DNA from: Candidatus Aminicenantota bacterium
Lineage (GTDB): Bacteria; Acidobacteriota; Aminicenantia; Aminicenantales; Aminicenantaceae
NCBI GenBank assembly: GCA_020348385.1
Contig: CP070750.1
Coordinates: forward strand, 4,181,470-4,226,378
DNA length: 44,909 bases
Direction: 5' to 3'
Of the stretch, positions 15,798-24,951 are shown in pieces. Below the pieces are notes generated by a model. The model did no database searches, had not been told where the DNA came from, and was given only the letters and a program-made list of their open reading frames with translations. The translations under genes were made by a program, and so were the position numbers. How positions within the stretch are numbered: the stretch's first letter is position 1; each line of letters begins with the position of its first letter.

Positions 15798-18700
15798 CTA
15801 TTGCTTGATCGTAATCGGTTCGATTTTCGGGAATATGCTGAATCCTGCTCCTTTGACCTCCTGGACGAATTTGGGGAAGTCTTCCTTGAAAAAGCGATTG
15901 ATTTTGTAGAGTTCTTGATGGACAGCTGCTTTCAGGTTTTGAAACTCCAAACGTTGGGCTTCTGTCGGTGCATCGAATGATGATTCCAACCGGGATCCGA
16001 GCATGGCCAAAAGAACAGATAGTTCGGTTTCCTCGAAAAAACCGGAACGGTCTTTGGGAGGAGAGAGACGGTCCGCATAACTTTTTAGCCTTTTTCTAAA
16101 TTCTGTGGCTTTGATACGGATATACTCCTTGCGCCTTTCTTCCAATTGATCGATCCTCTTCAACACCTCATCCAGAGCATCCATGGATTCTTGGATTTTT
16201 TTGTAGGCAACCGTCACAGCTTCGATGTATTTCCCGTTTTCCAGAATCAGGTTGAATTTTTCTCTTCGGCTTGCTTGAGATACAGGATTATTGGGATCCG
16301 CCAGAACTTGCAGGTTATCCTCGATGATGACATCATCCAGTTCGATCCTGACTTTGTAGGTTCCCGGAAGGACGCTGGGGCCTGTCGAAGGAAAAAATCC
16401 CTCAAAAGGATCACTCAAGGTTTTAAACGGATCCCTCCGCAAATCCCAATTCACGCGGTTTATGCCCGGTTTCTTCGGCCCTTTGATCGTCCGTATCACC
16501 CCACCCTGATTGTCCAGGATAGTAATCTCGATTTGTTCTTTTTCCTCCGTAGCTTCCTTTGGTTCCTTTTGGTCAGTCTCATCCGACATGTTCACTTTGG
16601 GCTGTGCTTTATCGGGAACTTCAGCGGGTGATTTTCCTATAGAGTAGGTGATCAGAGCTCCATAAGGGCGGTTCTGTCCCTGGAATTCCATATTGCCGGG
16701 TGCAAGATAACCGAGGCTGAAAAAGGAAGTCTGAAATTGGTAGGCGTCGGCCACTTTAAAAAGATGCAGTTTTTTGGCCTTTATGGCGGCGGTCATTTCA
16801 CGAAGCGGTTGAATATCGTCCAGGATATAAACGGACCGGCCGTGTGTCCCTATGACCAGATCATTGTCCAGCGGATGGATGACCATGTCGCGGATAGGAA
16901 CAGTCGGCAGCCCGTTTGTCCACCTAGTCCATTCCTTGCCCCGATCGAAGCTGACATACAACCCGAACTCGGTCCCGAGGAAAAGAAGATTTTTCTGAAC
17001 AGGATCTTCTCGGATCACGTGGATAAATCCATCGATCACCGGGGTAGCTAGATTTTTCCACGTTTCACCAAAATCTGTGGTCATGAACACATAGGGAGCC
17101 CAATTCGCCCGCCGGTGGTCGTCAAAAACCACATAAGCTGTGGATGGTTCATGATTGGAGGCCTCAATGTGAGGACACCATATCCCTAATGGCACACCCG
17201 TATCTTTCATCTCGATGATCTTCCCGGATAGGTCGTTCCATGTCTGCCCCCCATTCTTCGTCAATTGCACTTTTCCATCGTCCGTTCCCACCCAGATCAC
17301 ACCGTTTTGAACAGGGCTTGGGGATATGGTTATAATCGTGCAATGATCCTCGGCATGGGTGACATCTTTGGTCAATCCACCGCTTTCCGCTTGTTTTTGT
17401 TTTTCAGGATTGTTGGTGGTCAAATCGGGGCTTATGATCTGCCATGTTCGGCCCTCGTTGGTGCTCTTATGCAAAAATTGGCTTCCGTAATACACGGTCC
17501 CGACATCCAGGGGATCGATGGCGATGGCCGCATTCCAGTTGAACCGCAATTTCACTCCCGATGGAGCAGAGGGGCGGATATCCTTTTGTTCTCCTGTAAC
17601 TGTATTGAAACGAACCAGCCATCCTCCTTGCGACATGGAATAACCGAGCTTGGGATCCCGAGGAATGGGCAGAGTCCCGAATCCATCACCCCAGCCCACG
17701 GACTGCCAGTGAAAATTGAATATGGCGTTTCCCTGAAGCACCCGGCTCGGGCCTCTCCAGGAACCATTATCTTGAAGTCCCCCGTAAATATTGTACGGAT
17801 TTTCCAGGTCCACGCTGATGTGGTAGTACTGGCCCAGCGGGAGGTTTTGGACAAAGTTCCAATGTTTGCCCTCATCGTAGCTGATGCCGATACCTCCGTC
17901 TCCCCCGACTACCATAAAGTTACTGTTATCGGGATGGATCCACAATTCTTGGAAATCGCCATGGATAGCGAAAAAATCCATCAATCGTTTAAAAGATTTT
18001 CCGCTGTCGATACTGACATCCAGGGGACTTGATAGCCTATAGACGATGTTTGGCTGTTGGGGGTGTACCCGGATATCGGAATAATAAAAGGGCCTGGGAC
18101 TGACTCCTGGTTTATCATTGATAATTTTCCAAGTTCTGCCGCTGTCTTCAGACAGGCAAAGGGCACTTTTTTTGGCTTCGATCAATGCGTAGACGGTATG
18201 GGGATGGCTGTGGGAAAAGGCGATTCCGATCCGGCCCAAATCTCCTTCGGGGAGACCTTCTTTGGAGGAAAGTTTTTTCCAGGTCTCTCCTCCGTCAGAG
18301 GTGAGATACAGCCCGCTCCCCGGACCTCCCGAGTTGAAGAACCATGGCCATCTCCGGTGTTCCCACATAGCCGCCAAAAGCCGATTGGGATTGCTGGGGT
18401 CCATGGCTAGGTCAGCGGTTCCAGTCTTGTCATCGACAAACAAGACTTTTGCCCATGTCTTTCCACCATCTATGGTTTTGAATACGCCTCGTTCAGGATT
18501 TTCGCCCCAAGTCGTTCCCATGGCTGCAACGTAGGCTACATTCGGATTGTTGGGGTTCAAAAGGAGACGGCTTATTTTTTCTGTTTTTTCCAGACCTAGA
18601 AATTGCCAATTTTCTCCGCCGTCCAGAGTTTTAAAAACGCCCCTTCCCACACCGGCACTGTTACGGGGATTGGCCTCCCCGGTACCAGCCCAAACAGTCT

Positions 18701-19031
18701 CGGGATTGGAAGGATCGATCGTGATATCGCCGATGGAGGAGGTGGATTGGTCGTCAAATATGGGTTTCCATGTCACCCCGCCGTCGATGGATTTCCAGAT
18801 TCCTCCTGTGGCCGTTCCCACATACATGGTTCTGGGATTGGCAACCACCACATCGACGCATGAGATCCTCCCGCTCATACCAGCCGGGCCGATAGATCGG
18901 GGCTTCAATCCGGAAAAATAGTCGGCATCATTGTTATCGATGGCATAATTACCAGGGACATAAATTAAAAGAAAAGGAATAAGGAAAAGCCCAATCAAAC
19001 AAGCTTTAGGATATAAACTACCCCTAATCAT
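15798..19031 (-). CDS. Large secreted BNR/sortilin-type beta-propeller protein
   Basis: Two ATGs are in frame at 19043 and 19031. GGAGGGAG stands directly before the second, so the start is 19031 (1077 residues). A signal peptide is clear: MIRGSLYPK followed by CLIGLFLIPFLLIYV and a G/N/Y cut region. About residues 30-720 hold repeated BNR/Asp-box units of the type SxDGGxTWxxI followed by DPxNPxxVWAGTG, as in VPS10/sortilin and xyloglucanase-like propellers. About 790-900 is a charged linker and a beta-sandwich-like segment (IDNQGGVIRTIKGPKKPGINRVNWDLR region). The tail is alpha-helical with coiled-coil character. Such proteins are abundant in peptide- and polysaccharide-degrading anaerobes. 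A substrate-binding or hydrolase-like role outside the membrane is likely; catalysis cannot be shown. Confidence 0.85.
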   Translation of the reverse strand: MIRGSLYPKACLIGLFLIPFLLIYVPGNYAIDNNDADYFSGLKPRSIGPAGMSGRISCVDVVVANPRTMYVGTATGGIWKSIDGGVTWKPIFDDQSTSSIGDITIDPSNPETVWAGTGEANPRNSAGVGRGVFKTLDGGENWQFLGLEKTEKISRLLLNPNNPNVAYVAAMGTTWGENPERGVFKTIDGGKTWAKVLFVDDKTGTADLAMDPSNPNRLLAAMWEHRRWPWFFNSGGPGSGLYLTSDGGETWKKLSSKEGLPEGDLGRIGIAFSHSHPHTVYALIEAKKSALCLSEDSGRTWKIINDKPGVSPRPFYYSDIRVHPQQPNIVYRLSSPLDVSIDSGKSFKRLMDFFAIHGDFQELWIHPDNSNFMVVGGDGGIGISYDEGKHWNFVQNLPLGQYYHISVDLENPYNIYGGLQDNGSWRGPSRVLQGNAIFNFHWQSVGWGDGFGTLPIPRDPKLGYSMSQGGWLVRFNTVTGEQKDIRPSAPSGVKLRFNWNAAIAIDPLDVGTVYYGSQFLHKSTNEGRTWQIISPDLTTNNPEKQKQAESGGLTKDVTHAEDHCTIITISPSPVQNGVIWVGTDDGKVQLTKNGGQTWNDLSGKIIEMKDTGVPLGIWCPHIEASNHEPSTAYVVFDDHRRANWAPYVFMTTDFGETWKNLATPVIDGFIHVIREDPVQKNLLFLGTEFGLYVSFDRGKEWTRWTNGLPTVPIRDMVIHPLDNDLVIGTHGRSVYILDDIQPLREMTAAIKAKKLHLFKVADAYQFQTSFFSLGYLAPGNMEFQGQNRPYGALITYSIGKSPAEVPDKAQPKVNMSDETDQKEPKEATEEKEQIEITILDNQGGVIRTIKGPKKPGINRVNWDLRRDPFKTLSDPFEGFFPSTGPSVLPGTYKVRIELDDVIIEDNLQVLADPNNPVSQASRREKFNLILENGKYIEAVTVAYKKIQESMDALDEVLKRIDQLEERRKEYIRIKATEFRKRLKSYADRLSPPKDRSGFFEETELSVLLAMLGSRLESSFDAPTEAQRLEFQNLKAAVHQELYKINRFFKEDFPKFVQEVKGAGFSIFPKIEPITIKQ

Positions 19032-19189
19032 TTCTCCCTCCATATCTAATAGCGATGCCTCGCTATTTTACAACGAAGGGTTCTGTGATGGAAGAGTTTT
19101 TTAAATGAGTGAGAGTTTAGGGCAAACTCATGCCTTTAAGGTTGTGATAGTTGGAAATATATACAGGGGTCTAATAGATGACTTTTATG

Positions 19190-19366
19190 TTAGACTTCAA
19201 CAACATCAGTTTTGGGGGCGTTTTTTTTGACAGATTCGATGCCTTTCAAGCACGACGCCTTGGATTTGTATCCTTGACTTGTGGCGATAACCTGTCCGTT
19301 GGCAGCGACCAATCGGAAGCGAAAATCGCCTTTTTTATCTTTGTAAACTTCGAATTTTGCAGCCAT
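19190..19366 (-). CDS. YegP-like DUF1508 protein
   Basis: A GTG at 19378 and an ATG at 19366 are both in frame. TGGAGG lies 6 bases before the ATG, which fixes the start and gives 58 residues. The sequence KFEVYKDKKGDFRFRLVAANG, then IATSQGYKSKASCLKGIESV, is one complete DUF1508 (YegP) unit; E. coli YegP has two in tandem. The fold is a small alpha/beta module of unknown function. The end NAPKTDVVEV is typical. The flanking DNA, about 150 bases on the far side and 95 on the near side, has no other gene, so it may be monocistronic. Confidence 0.88.
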   Translation of the reverse strand: MAAKFEVYKDKKGDFRFRLVAANGQVIATSQGYKSKASCLKGIESVKKNAPKTDVVEV

Positions 19367-19461
19367 TAATGCCTCCACATGAATTTTGATGCAACAAATG
19401 TATCGAGGAAAAGAATTTTTGTCAATAACACAAGGCGGGCGTTCAGAACAGCGGGTTGTAT

Positions 19462-20202
19462 CTATTTTGGATTTAATAATTGAGGGAGGACTAATCCGGC
19501 TGCCTCGTTGATCACAAAATCGGCCACTGAATCCAGCGGAGTGCCGCCTTTGTTAATGATGGCCAGTTTGGCTCCTGCTCGCTTGGCGCGAAGCGGGATG
19601 TCTGCCGCCGGGTAGACGACCAGGGAACTCCCCACAGCGAGAAGCAGTTCGCAGGATGCCGCTGCGGCGTAGGCATCTTGCAGGATTTCCGGATTCAGCA
19701 TTTCCCCGAAAAAGACCACATCAGGTCTCAATATCCCCCTACACTCGGAGCAGAGCGGAGGGATTTGTTCGGCCAATTTTGCGAAAGCTTCTGCCAAGGT
19801 ATATTTTTTAGAACAATCCATGCAGATGATGGTCCGGGTTGTGCCGTGGAGTTCGATGACGGATGTAGAACCGGCTTCCTGATGGAGTCCATCGATATTC
19901 TGGGTGATCACGGTTTTGAGATTCCCGGCTTTCTCCATTTCAAATAAAGCCAGATGGGCTTTGTTGGGCTTGACTTTTTTCAAAATGGGGTACCGGACGT
20001 CTTTGAAGAAATTCCAGTAATAGGAAGGATCTTGGAGGAAATAACCAATGCTGGCATACTTGCTGGGATCGTATTTTGTCCAGAGCCCTCCTTCTCCCCG
20101 ATATGTGGGGACGCCGCTTTCTGCAGAGATCCCGGCGCCTGTAAAAGCCACGATGTTTTGGACGTTCTGAATGTCCGATGCCAAGGCCTTGATGTTATCC
20201 AT
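19462..20202 (-). CDS. cobB: Sirtuin, NAD-dependent protein deacylase
   Basis: GAGGAAAA directly precedes ATG 20202, so this is preferred to ATG 20223 and gives 246 residues. Sirtuin motifs are complete: GAGISAESGVPTYRGEGG (NAD loop), TQNIDGLHQEAG, catalytic His in ELHGTTR, and zinc ligands CMDC and CSEC either side of the small domain, then RPDVVFFGE and VGSSLVVYPA. The protein removes acyl groups from lysine using NAD. Its start lies inside the last codons of the AMP-forming acyl-CoA ligase gene (8-base overlap), echoing the known control of acyl-CoA synthetases by CobB deacylation. It probably acts on that neighbour, by inference. Confidence 0.93.
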   Translation of the reverse strand: MDNIKALASDIQNVQNIVAFTGAGISAESGVPTYRGEGGLWTKYDPSKYASIGYFLQDPSYYWNFFKDVRYPILKKVKPNKAHLALFEMEKAGNLKTVITQNIDGLHQEAGSTSVIELHGTTRTIICMDCSKKYTLAEAFAKLAEQIPPLCSECRGILRPDVVFFGEMLNPEILQDAYAAAASCELLLAVGSSLVVYPAADIPLRAKRAGAKLAIINKGGTPLDSVADFVINEAAGLVLPQLLNPK

Positions 20203-21772
20203 TTTTCCTCGTTTTTGAGCCATATATTTGGCGAAGTTTGTATTTGCATATTTTTGCCGATCCGGTCTTTGGCAGCTGGTCGGAAAAAATCACTTCTTTA
20301 GGGACCTTGAAAGGGGCCAACCGCTCCTTACAGAACCGGATGATGTCATGAGCATCACAACTTTCCCCCTCCTTTTTTACGATCACAGCTATGACTTTTT
20401 CTCCCCAAACAGGGTTCGGCAGTCCTATAACAGCCGCTTCCAGAACACTCGGGTAAGCGTACAATACATCTTCCACCTCGACCGAAAAAACGTTTTCCCC
20501 TCCGGTGATGATGACATCATCCATGCGGTCGACAATGGTCACATAACCTTCAGGATTTTGCACAGCGAGATCCCGTGTGTGGAGCCAGCCGTTGACGATA
20601 CGTTCGGTTGTTTCTTCGGGAAGCCCCCAATAACCTGGTGTGATACTTTCTCCTTTGGCGATAATCTCCCCCACATCCCCACCATCAGGATGAACCTCTT
20701 CTCCGTTTTGTTTGACCACCTTGAGCTGGACAGTTTCAAAAGGTCTTCCCGTGGTCACCATGACTTGGAGCTTCTCTTCGAACGGCAGCGACTTCATCCC
20801 CTCCTTCAGGATGGACATAGTCAGAAAAGGACTGGTTTCAGTCAATCCGTAGGTTTGGATATAATCACATCCAAAAACTCCGAGGATCTTTTTCACCACT
20901 TCTTTAGCGATCGGGGCTCCACCGCTCATGATCAGCCGCAGGGAGGAGAAGTCATAATTACTGGCTCCTGGAAAATTCACCAGAAGATTCAGCATGGTGG
21001 GGATGAAGTTGCTCAGAGTGATCTGGTGCTTTTCGATGGTTTCCAGAACTGATTTTTCCTCAAAACCAGGGACCATAACATGGATTGCTCCCACTTTGGT
21101 CAAGGCCCACACGGCCCAAGCATCGGCGAGGTGGAACATCGGGGAGACATGGAGCCACCTGTCATCTTGGGTGAGTTTCAGCTCGCGGATTGTCCCGTCA
21201 GTGTGAGCGGCATGATTGCGATGGGTAAGGATCACACCCTTTGGCCTTCCTGTGGTGCCGCTTGTATAATAGATTTGAGCCATATCCGAGTCATCGATCC
21301 GGACGGATGGCTCTTCTGCGAGGGCGGTTTCTTCTATCAGAGATTCATACAGTAGACAATCCGGCCAGTTTTCGGCTGCTGAAGGATCGGTCAGAACGAT
21401 TCCTCTCAACATCAGAAGATCGTGTTTTCTTTCCCTGAGACAGGACACAAGATCGGGTTGTGCGATCATCCACTTTGCCTGGGAGTCATTCAAGATGAAC
21501 ACAAAATCTTCGCCACTCAACCGGTAGTTGATCGGGACGAGAACGGCTCCGATCTTTGCGGCCGCAAAATAGGTCTCGAGATACCGATGACAATTCCTGT
21601 GGATGATGGCGACTCTGTCGTTCTTGCGGATTCCTAAGGAGAGCAAGCTGGACGACAGCCTCTCCACCCGGTCTTTCAGCTCGTCGTAGCGAAATTTTTT
21701 TCCTGCGCATATGACCGCCTCTTGGTCAGGCGAATCACTGGCTGTTTTTTTTAGAACATCAGAAAGTGACAT
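20195..21772 (-). CDS. AMP-forming acyl-CoA synthetase (ANL superfamily)
   Basis: This 525-residue adenylating ligase has the P-loop-like YYTSGTTGRPKGVILTHRN, A5 YGLTETSPF, A7/A8 WLHTRDLAVQNPEGYV and RMDDVIITGGENV, and the A10 segment LPKTGSAKICKYKLR. It activates a carboxylic acid to acyl-AMP and then acyl-CoA. Here the classic SGK core is SAK, though the catalytic Lys is kept. The chain-length class is not decidable; medium or long fatty acids or aromatic acids are possible. The ATG at 21772 abuts the stop of the TudS-like gene with no spacing and overlaps the sirtuin gene at its end, so all three are translationally coupled. Confidence 0.88.
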   Translation of the reverse strand: MSLSDVLKKTASDSPDQEAVICAGKKFRYDELKDRVERLSSSLLSLGIRKNDRVAIIHRNCHRYLETYFAAAKIGAVLVPINYRLSGEDFVFILNDSQAKWMIAQPDLVSCLRERKHDLLMLRGIVLTDPSAAENWPDCLLYESLIEETALAEEPSVRIDDSDMAQIYYTSGTTGRPKGVILTHRNHAAHTDGTIRELKLTQDDRWLHVSPMFHLADAWAVWALTKVGAIHVMVPGFEEKSVLETIEKHQITLSNFIPTMLNLLVNFPGASNYDFSSLRLIMSGGAPIAKEVVKKILGVFGCDYIQTYGLTETSPFLTMSILKEGMKSLPFEEKLQVMVTTGRPFETVQLKVVKQNGEEVHPDGGDVGEIIAKGESITPGYWGLPEETTERIVNGWLHTRDLAVQNPEGYVTIVDRMDDVIITGGENVFSVEVEDVLYAYPSVLEAAVIGLPNPVWGEKVIAVIVKKEGESCDAHDIIRFCKERLAPFKVPKEVIFSDQLPKTGSAKICKYKLRQIYGSKTRKNG

Positions 21773-22339
21773 TTACAAGATTTTTTCGAGTTGTTTTAGG
21801 ATCTTGTCAAGAGATTGAGCATCGATCGTCCGGAGGGATTTTCCGGGTATTCCGACCCAAACAGGGTGAACGTCGATCGATTCGAGGCACGTTTTGAACT
21901 CCTCCATAAAAACACCCATTCCCGGCACGAATTCTATATCCCGCGGGAATTCTTTTTTCCCTTGGATGTTTTTTTTCCAGCGGCCGACGTAATCTATCCC
22001 GCATGTGGGACTTCCCTCAGCCCCGAGCACAGCGGAAATTTTATGGCCCTTTTTTGTGTACGAACTCAGGGTTTGCGTGATGTCTTCTGCCAAGTTTTTA
22101 TAGGCTTTTCGGATTTTCGGGTGATCGTAGGATTCTTTGGGAAGGGCTTTTCGGAAAATGCTCGAAATTGCGATCTCAGGACAAGGGATTTGATAAATCC
22201 CGACTCCTTTTTTTATCAAGAGCTCCACAACTTCCTGTTCCAATCCAGGATAAATGGCCAGGTTGTCTTCCAGGGAATGGACGTTCAAGATACAATGAGA
22301 GACGACCACGATTTTTCCGCTTCGTTTGTCTGTCTTCAT
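21773..22339 (-). CDS. TudS-like / DUF523-related desulfurase-like protein
   Basis: This 188-residue protein has three well-spaced cysteine motifs: SHCILN (Cys16), IPCPEI (Cys53) and GSPTCGIDY (Cys113). These match the three cysteine ligands that hold a [4Fe-4S]/[4Fe-5S] cluster in 2-thiouracil desulfurase TudS and the wider DUF523 family. By analogy it could remove or transfer sulfur on a small heterocycle. It sits 13 bases after the amidohydrolase and directly before the ligase, suggesting a three-step catabolic set. The family call rests on the motif pattern. The substrate is unknown, and a purely regulatory or redox role is possible. Confidence 0.7.
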   Translation of the reverse strand: MKTDKRSGKIVVVSHCILNVHSLEDNLAIYPGLEQEVVELLIKKGVGIYQIPCPEIAISSIFRKALPKESYDHPKIRKAYKNLAEDITQTLSSYTKKGHKISAVLGAEGSPTCGIDYVGRWKKNIQGKKEFPRDIEFVPGMGVFMEEFKTCLESIDVHPVWVGIPGKSLRTIDAQSLDKILKQLEKIL

Positions 22340-22352
22340 GGTTCTCTCCTTT

Positions 22353-23168
22353 TTATAATCCTAATATCTTTGCTGCATTGCCATACAGGATTTTCTTTTT
22401 GGAATCCTCTTTCAGAGGGAGCATTCTAACTTCATCTATATTCGATGAGATAGTCTGTACAGCTGGCCAATCCGATCCATAGACGAATTTTTCGATGTTG
22501 TTTTCCATATCCGGGAAATAATTCAGGAGTTTTTTCGGGGGAAGTCCGGATATCTCCACATAGAGATGGGGGTGGATGCGGGAGAGAAAAAAAGCCCTCT
22601 CATACCAAATGCCCCTTCCCCCGTGCGCCATCAATAGAATAAGGTCAGGGAAGTCAGTCGCCACCTCGTCCAGATGAATGGGGTCGGCATATTTGATCTT
22701 CGAGCCTTTGAACACAGAGGATCCCGTGTGCACAAGAACCGGGAGTTGCTCCTCCTGGGCCAGGGAATACAAGGGATATAGCTGTTTATCGTTGGGGTAG
22801 AAGTGATTGTAAGAGGGGTAGAGTTTGACTCCTTTAGCTCCCATTTGGATAAATCTCCTCGCCTCTTGGTCCGGATGAGTAACCAATGAGGGATTGACAG
22901 CGCAGAAAGGGACGAAGATATCCTGTCCCTCGCAAAACTCCATCACATACTCATTCGGGACAACTCCGGTTGTGATGGGACATAGATCGGGCAGTATTAT
23001 AGCTTTGGCAATGTCGTTGTCTTTTAGATATTGGGCAAACTTTTTTGGAACGATCAATTCTTCATAGCGTTCGTAAAACTCTGACCGGGAAGATTTTTGG
23101 TAATCATGTACCCAGTTGTGCCAGTGTTCTTTGAGCCCGATGTGGATGTGGAAATCGATAACGTGCAC
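22353..23168 (-). CDS. Amidohydrolase-related metal-dependent TIM-barrel hydrolase
   Basis: This is a 271-residue amidohydrolase_2 type protein. The metal motif HxH is at the N-terminus (DFHIHIG, His7 and His9). Further ligands lie in LVHTGS and LMAHGGRG, and the conserved aspartate in YGSDWPA. The family includes decarboxylases and lactone or amide hydrolases acting on aromatic and small organic acids. It precedes the TudS-like and ligase genes with short spacing and follows the S41 peptidase gene by 21 bases. The usual closing phrase (ILYGNAAKILGL) is complete, so it is full length. Confidence 0.83.
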   Translation of the reverse strand: MHVIDFHIHIGLKEHWHNWVHDYQKSSRSEFYERYEELIVPKKFAQYLKDNDIAKAIILPDLCPITTGVVPNEYVMEFCEGQDIFVPFCAVNPSLVTHPDQEARRFIQMGAKGVKLYPSYNHFYPNDKQLYPLYSLAQEEQLPVLVHTGSSVFKGSKIKYADPIHLDEVATDFPDLILLMAHGGRGIWYERAFFLSRIHPHLYVEISGLPPKKLLNYFPDMENNIEKFVYGSDWPAVQTISSNIDEVRMLPLKEDSKKKILYGNAAKILGL

Positions 23169-23189
23169 GGCAATAGAATACCGGATTTT

Positions 23190-24659
23190 CTATTGTGTGT
23201 CACGCCGGATTTTTCCTGCCTTTCCTCCCATTTCAGAGCGATCGAGAATGGTTTGAACAGCCAGTTCCAGCGCCTTATCCGCTCCGTTTTTAAGAAAAAA
23301 TTCTGGTTCTGATGCAATAAATATATCCGGCTCGACACCGCGACTGTCGAAGAGAATCCCGGTGTTTTGGAATGAAGCCATCGAAGATAACCTGAGATTG
23401 AGCCCAGAATTCTTGAGGGTGGTGGCAACATAGGCACCGCTGCCACCTCTGCTGGGAGTTCCTATCAGGGTGATGTTTGGCATCCCCCTGACAGAAGAGA
23501 GGATAACATCGGACGCGCTGAAACATTTATCATCCATAAGGAATACGATTGGTTTGTTGAAATAGTAAGCATCCGGTTTCGACCGCTTGGATAAAACCCA
23601 GAAATGCCAGACGCTAAATTCTTGATCCGGAACTTTCCATTCCGGTTCGAAGGTTTGCATGAATTCTGTGATGGCCAAACGTTCAGCAAAAGTCCAACCT
23701 TCCCAGTTCAACGGAAAGATTTTTCGGCTGTAGAGATGGTCGGATTTGAACTCGCTGTAGAGCCTGTACTTGGAAGCACCGGCGACGTGAGGAGTGTCGG
23801 AATCTTCGACAAAGTACGGATAGAGATCTCTGAGCACATTCCTTGTGCCGCCGCGGTTTCCGCGTATGTCTACAATCAATCCACGTGCAGCGGGAAAGCG
23901 AGGCATCCAGATGGCGGCTTCGTTAAAGGCGTCCTCATTCCAACCCTTTATGCGGAGATAACCGATGTTCTCCTTTAAGACCCGTGATTGCGAATAGGGC
24001 CAAGGTTCAATGGGTGGGGCTTGATCAGCGACGATCAAGGGGAGGGATATGTTCATTTTCCCATCCTCTGATTCCAATTCGACAATCACGCTGTTGCTTT
24101 GCGCTTGCCCCGTTACCAAACGGGCATACTGGATGAACTCGATAATCCTCAGGGTGCGATACTTTATGTGTTGTGGAGAACCCTTGGGTACTATCACTTC
24201 CAATGATTTGCACCAGTCATCGATACTTTGTGTGTCTATCTTTGTGATGAAGGGATAGAGAGGATCGACAAACTCTGTGCGGTCTGGCGAAAAAGCAACA
24301 TAGCGTTCCCCGACGGGCTCTATCTGGAAAGGAAGGTATCCTTCAGGGTAGCCGATTCCACTGATGCCTGCGTGGCAGTCGATGAAAAGGCCGATAACCT
24401 TTCTCAGTTCTAAGCCGAATTCTTCCAGAGACATCCCGTTTTCAGCTTGTTCACGGATAGCTTGGATAGTGCTTTTGTAATCTACGTCATGCACTTTTAA
24501 GTAAGCAAACCGTTCTTCCAATTCTTGTTGGAATTGATCGAGGTCTTCTATTAGTTCAGTCGGAGTGAGGAAATTCGTCTGGCTTGAATGGATGAAGAAA
24601 AGACATAGAAGCAGGATTAATCCGGTGGGGGAGCGATAATTTTGTTTGAAATGTGCCAT
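23190..24659 (-). CDS. Secreted S41-family peptidase
   Basis: This 489-residue protein has an N-terminal signal peptide (SPTGLILLLCLFFIHSS). The mature part contains a helical N-domain and an S41/Tsp catalytic region: VDIRGNRGGT, IVFLMDDKCFSASDVI with the nucleophile Ser, and IGTPSRGGSGAY. This matches C-terminal-processing/tricorn-like peptidases, although a PDZ domain is not obvious. It likely degrades peptides outside the cytoplasm. The catalytic Lys expected soon after Ser was not identified with certainty, so the exact mechanism (Ser/Lys versus Ser/His/Glu) is open. It heads the minus-strand run leading into amidohydrolase, TudS and ligase, but may have its own transcript. Confidence 0.82.
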   Translation of the reverse strand: MAHFKQNYRSPTGLILLLCLFFIHSSQTNFLTPTELIEDLDQFQQELEERFAYLKVHDVDYKSTIQAIREQAENGMSLEEFGLELRKVIGLFIDCHAGISGIGYPEGYLPFQIEPVGERYVAFSPDRTEFVDPLYPFITKIDTQSIDDWCKSLEVIVPKGSPQHIKYRTLRIIEFIQYARLVTGQAQSNSVIVELESEDGKMNISLPLIVADQAPPIEPWPYSQSRVLKENIGYLRIKGWNEDAFNEAAIWMPRFPAARGLIVDIRGNRGGTRNVLRDLYPYFVEDSDTPHVAGASKYRLYSEFKSDHLYSRKIFPLNWEGWTFAERLAITEFMQTFEPEWKVPDQEFSVWHFWVLSKRSKPDAYYFNKPIVFLMDDKCFSASDVILSSVRGMPNITLIGTPSRGGSGAYVATTLKNSGLNLRLSSMASFQNTGILFDSRGVEPDIFIASEPEFFLKNGADKALELAVQTILDRSEMGGKAGKIRRDTQ

Positions 24660-24951
24660 CCTTTTTTTTTGAATATATACGCAGAGATATGTAAAAAGTT
24701 CATATGATTTTTTGAGCTTGAATAATCATTCCATTTCATTAATCCCAATATAAACATTAAAAATTGGAAATTTTGATCGATACTTCGATCGACCGAGAGA
24801 TGTTCATGCAAGATGTGCAAGGAAACAAATGGGATGCCCTTCTCTGGCCACAGGTGCCAAGGAGAGCAAAAGGATAGGTGTGGAAGATCTCTCAGTTGAT
24901 GGTGTATACTATGGACTGGAATTTCTGAAAATGGGTGTTTTCTTCCTGGGA

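Noticed and set aside
17265..18032. 255-codon plus-strand reading frame
   Set aside because: Lies entirely opposite the BNR-repeat gene, with no domain or ribosome site; it mirrors the repeat coding strand.
24617..24820. 67-codon minus-strand frame upstream of the S41 peptidase
   Set aside because: AT-rich intergenic DNA, no homology, and it overlaps the peptidase start.
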